A stretch of DNA of 17,838 bases, from positions 1 to 17,838 of the forward strand of contig DGRP01000176.1 of NCBI GenBank assembly GCA_002391065.1, given 5' to 3'. The notes beneath the pieces are model-generated. The model searched no databases. It saw only the letters and a list, made by a program, of their open reading frames with translations, and had not been told where the DNA came from. The stretch is from Ruminococcus sp. UBA4385 (GTDB lineage Bacteria > Bacillota_A > Clostridia > Oscillospirales > Ruminococcaceae). The position numbers and the translations under genes were made by a program. Within the stretch, counting starts at the first letter, position 1, and every line of letters starts with the position of its first letter. Below, piece by piece: positions 15,920 to 17,838 of the stretch.

Positions 15920-16105
15920 ATGGCAGTACCGAAGAGAAAAGTCTCTAAGGCTAGAAGAGACAAGAGACGTTCAAACGTTTGGAAGCTTGACGCACCTGCG
16001 CTCAGCAAGTGCTCTAACTGCGGCGAGCTCACTGCTCCCCATAGAGTCTGCAAGAACTGCGGCTTCTATAAGGGTGTTGAGGTCATCAAGGTAGTTGAGG
16101 ACTAA
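15920..16105 (+). CDS. rpmF: 50S ribosomal protein L32, zinc-binding form
   Basis: Small basic protein of the large ribosomal subunit. The 61 residues start MAVPKRKVSKARRDKRRS, the L32 N-terminus. They contain two CxxC pairs (Cys31, Cys34, Cys44, Cys47), so this is the zinc-containing version. GAGGAGG lies about 8 bases before the ATG. It is co-transcribed with yceD and closed by a strong terminator. The plsX/fab lipid genes that often follow rpmF elsewhere are not here. Confidence 0.97.
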   Translation: MAVPKRKVSKARRDKRRSNVWKLDAPALSKCSNCGELTAPHRVCKNCGFYKGVEVIKVVED

Positions 16106-16124
16106 TTGGACCAATGATCCAAAG

Positions 16125-16164
16125 GCACAGCTTTTGCGTTTGAGTTCGCGGCTGTGCTTTTTTT
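16125..16164 (+). terminator. Rho-independent terminator of yceD-rpmF
   Basis: GCACAGC (16125-16131) and GCTGTGC (16151-16157) form a 7 bp stem with a 19-base loop that contains a further GCG/CGC pairing, followed by seven T (16158-16164). A minor TTGGA/TCCAA hairpin lies just upstream. Confidence 0.9.
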
Positions 16165-16188
16165 GTGTCCGAAAATTTCAAAAAGGAC

Positions 16189-16217
16189 TTGACACAGATT
16201 AAAAGCTGTGTTATAAT
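16189..16217 (+). promoter_or_regulatory. Consensus promoter of smpB-ssrA, with an inverted repeat in the spacer
   Basis: A perfect -35 TTGACA (16189-16194), a 17-base spacer, and a perfect -10 TATAAT (16212-16217). The inverted repeat ACACAG-ATTAAAAG-CTGTGT (16192-16211 plus one base) fills the space between the two boxes and overlaps the end of the -35. It may be a repressor operator (inference) or chance. Confidence 0.9.
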
Positions 16218-16246
16218 GATGTACTACCCTGAGGGAGGTGTTATTC

Positions 16247-16717
16247 GTGGCAATTGATAAGAAGGGTACTAAGCAGATAGCTGACAACAGAAAAGCAAGA
16301 CATGATTATTTTGTACTTGAGCAGATTGAGTGCGGAATTGAGCTGGTTGGCACTGAGGTCAAGTCTATCAGGGCAGGAGGTGTAAACCTCAAGGACAGCT
16401 GGTGCGCTATCGAAGACGGTCAGATGTGGGTAAAGGGTATGCACATCTCGCCTTATGAACACGGAAACATCTTTAATAAAGACCCGAGACGTGAAAGAAG
16501 GCTGCTGCTCCACAAGAGGGAGATAATGAGGCTTCTCGGCAGCGTCAAGCAGGAAGGGCTGACACTTATTCCGCTGTCACTTTATTTTAAGGGAAGCAGA
16601 GTAAAAATGGCTCTGGGTGTATGCAAGGGTAAGAAGCTGCATGATAAGCGTCAGGATATGGCGAACAAAGCAGCACAAAGAGATATTGAAAGAGCTTTGA
16701 AGTCTCAGAATGGGTAA
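16247..16717 (+). CDS. smpB: SsrA-binding protein SmpB
   Basis: Binds tmRNA and delivers it to stalled ribosomes in trans-translation. The 156 residues carry the family blocks [26 protein letters not shown] in part, then [37 protein letters not shown] and a basic C-terminal tail, [19 protein letters not shown]. The start is GTG at 16247-16249, with GGGAGG exactly 8 bases upstream. An upstream in-frame GTG at 16238 overlaps that site and is rejected. ssrA begins 14 bases after the stop codon, so the protein and its RNA partner are probably on one transcript. Confidence 0.96.
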   Translation: MAIDKKGTKQIADNRKARHDYFVLEQIECGIELVGTEVKSIRAGGVNLKDSWCAIEDGQMWVKGMHISPYEHGNIFNKDPRRERRLLLHKREIMRLLGSVKQEGLTLIPLSLYFKGSRVKMALGVCKGKKLHDKRQDMANKAAQRDIERALKSQNG

Positions 16718-16731
16718 GTTCCCTATTATAC

Positions 16732-17080
16732 GGGGATGCAATGGTTTCGACGGGGATCGAGAAGCACGATAAGCGAGTAGAGGAGCGCAACCTCTTAAAA
16801 CGGCGCACGTTTTAAAATTAGACGACAACGATAATTTTGAACTGGCTGCTGCCTAAGCGCAGTGCCCGTCTTGCCTGAGAGTACCACGGCTCGGGATAAG
16901 GCGTCGATCAGTGGTGAACGTCATTCGGTGACGGCTGTAGCCGCTTGATGTATTACAGTCTACCGAGCGAGCAGGCGTGTCAGTTTGCCTGCCGCAAGGG
17001 AATCTGCAAATAACTGACTAAACTCGTAGAAATTCGTTCGGAACGGTTTTCGGACAGGAGTTCGATTCTCCTCATCTCCA
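16732..17080 (+). ncRNA. ssrA: Transfer-messenger RNA (tmRNA, one-piece)
   Basis: Rescues stalled ribosomes by acting as tRNA-Ala and then as mRNA for a degradation tag. The 5' end GGGGATG (16732-16738) pairs with CATCTCC (17073-17079) as the 7 bp acceptor stem, with one G-T pair. The start continues as CAATGGTTTCGACGGGG, a tmRNA hallmark. The T-arm AGGAG-TTCGATT-CTCCT precedes the 3' acceptor strand. The tag frame reads DDNDNFELAAA at 16821-16853 with TAA at 16854-16856; the first codon (GAC) is my best guess for the resume codon. The discriminator A is at 17080 and the DNA continues TGC, so the CCA end is not encoded. Follows smpB directly. Confidence 0.96.
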
Positions 17081-17083
17081 TGC

Positions 17084-17118
17084 AGCGCTTTCCGCTTAAT
17101 GCGGAGGGCGCTTTTTTT
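17084..17118 (+). terminator. Rho-independent terminator of ssrA
   Basis: AGCGCTTTCCGC (17084-17095) pairs with GCGGAGGGCGCT (17101-17112) in a 12 bp stem with two G-T pairs and the loop TTAAT, followed by a run of T to 17118. Confidence 0.93.
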
Positions 17119-17169
17119 CATTGCCCGAACCGAATTCTAACGAAATTTATAAAATTTTCTTAAAACGTA

Positions 17170-17198
17170 TTGTAATTTTAGATGTTTTGTGGTATACT
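17170..17198 (+). promoter_or_regulatory. Promoter of the rubrerythrin gene
   Basis: -35 TTGTAA (17170-17175), a 17-base spacer, and -10 TATACT (17193-17198) with the extended -10 TG one base upstream. The leader of ~60 bases holds a small TCGGC-TCAG-GCCGA hairpin (17230-17243) and no recognisable operator. Confidence 0.75.
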
Positions 17199-17266
17199 AT
17201 ATAAGATGTTACTGCTAAACGCAGAACTATCGGCTCAGGCCGAAATAAAACTACGGAGGTATCACT

Positions 17267-17838
17267 ATGAAAACTTACAAATGCAAGGTTTGCGGAAAAA
17301 TATTTGAGGTAGAAGACGGTGTAACACCTGTCTGTCCTGTTTGCAAGAAGTCGGGCGATGATCTTGAGCTGCTTGAGGAGGCTCCCAAGAAGGAGAACCG
17401 CTATGCAGGTACTCAGACCGAGAAAAACCTTGAGACTGCTTTCGCAGGTGAGTCTCAGGCAAGAAACAAGTACACCTATTTCGCATCAGTTGCTAAGAAG
17501 GAAGGCTTTGAGCAGATAGCTGCTCTGTTCCTCAAAACTGCTGACAACGAGAAGGAGCACGCTAAAATGTGGTTCAAGGAGCTGGGCGGCATCGGAACAA
17601 CCGCTGATAACCTTACAGCTGCCGCTGAAGGCGAGAACTACGAGTGGACCGATATGTACGAGGGCTTTGCAAAGACCGCTGAGGAAGAGGGCTTCCCTGA
17701 GCTGGCTGCTAAGTTCCGTGCAGTAGGTGAGATCGAAAAGCACCATGAGGAGCGCTACCGTGCTCTGCTTCACAATGTTGAGGCTCAGGAGGTATTCAAG
17801 AAGAGCGAGGTCAAGGTCTGGGAGTGCAGAAACTGCGG
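17267..17838 (+). CDS. Rubrerythrin with rubredoxin-type domains at both ends (3' end cut by window edge)
   Basis: Non-heme diiron peroxidase that protects anaerobes against hydrogen peroxide and oxygen. The first ~40 residues are a rubredoxin-like domain, with YKCKVCG (Cys6, Cys9) and PVCPVCKK (Cys23, Cys26). The ferritin-like four-helix domain follows from ~50, with likely iron ligands Glu62 ([10 protein letters not shown]), the ExxH pair Glu95-His98, glutamates in TAEEEGF, and a second ExxH pair Glu157-His160. After ~182 the sequence reads KVWECRNC, the start of a second, C-terminal rubredoxin domain that the window cuts after residue 190. GGAGG lies 7 bases before the ATG. It is preceded by its own promoter and the ssrA terminator. 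Confidence 0.93.
   Translation, partial: MKTYKCKVCGKIFEVEDGVTPVCPVCKKSGDDLELLEEAPKKENRYAGTQTEKNLETAFAGESQARNKYTYFASVAKKEGFEQIAALFLKTADNEKEHAKMWFKELGGIGTTADNLTAAAEGENYEWTDMYEGFAKTAEEEGFPELAAKFRAVGEIEKHHEERYRALLHNVEAQEVFKKSEVKVWECRNC

Noticed and set aside
16724..16729. TATTAT as a separate -10 box for ssrA
   Set aside because: It ends only two bases before the mature tmRNA 5' end, too close for a normal start, and no matching -35 was seen; co-transcription with smpB fits better.

Overview
The window looks like a chromosomal housekeeping segment of a low-to-mid GC Gram-positive anaerobe of the Clostridia, most likely a Ruminococcus-like member of the Oscillospiraceae. The grounds are a PolC-type replicative polymerase, the Firmicutes gene order pyrH-frr-uppS-cdsA-dxr-rseP-ispG-polC, a rubrerythrin typical of anaerobes, strong GGAGG ribosome binding sites and consensus sigma-A type promoters. 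The genus is inference; the phylum is well supported. No CRISPR array, insertion sequence, prophage or defence system is visible.

Layout. Bases 1-10401 (minus strand) hold one long operon read right to left: a promoter at 10373-10401, then pyrH (UMP kinase), frr (ribosome recycling factor), uppS, cdsA, dxr, rseP, ispG and polC, which runs off the left edge without its last ~100 or more codons. The operon joins nucleotide supply, ribosome recycling, isoprenoid and undecaprenyl phosphate synthesis (dxr, ispG, uppS), phospholipid precursor synthesis (cdsA), membrane proteolysis (rseP) and DNA replication (polC). Spacing is tight, except for a 118-base gap with a nested stem-loop between cdsA and dxr. 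Upstream, also on the minus strand, lies a phosphoglucomutase-type phosphohexomutase gene with its own promoter and terminator. A 12.4-12.9 kb stretch follows that encodes two tiny hydrophobic peptides in tandem, then a UPF0145 (YbjQ-like) gene with a perfect consensus promoter.

From 13.4 kb onward transcription is on the plus strand: pgi (glucose-6-phosphate isomerase) and a small P-loop protein; yceD-rpmF (DUF177 protein and ribosomal protein L32) under a consensus promoter; smpB followed at once by ssrA (the tmRNA and its protein partner, the trans-translation pair); and a rubrerythrin with rubredoxin-type domains at both ends, cut by the right edge. Pgi and the phosphoglucomutase, although divergent, act on neighbouring steps around glucose 6-phosphate.

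The conserved genes are ordinary. The less explained parts are the tandem micro-ORF unit (12570-12781), the GC-rich intergenic element between pgm and pyrH (10402-10552), the stem-loop inside the operon (7324-7368), the uncharacterised P-loop protein (14920-15324), and a YceD whose usual second cysteine pair is absent. I see no convincing new multi-gene system here.
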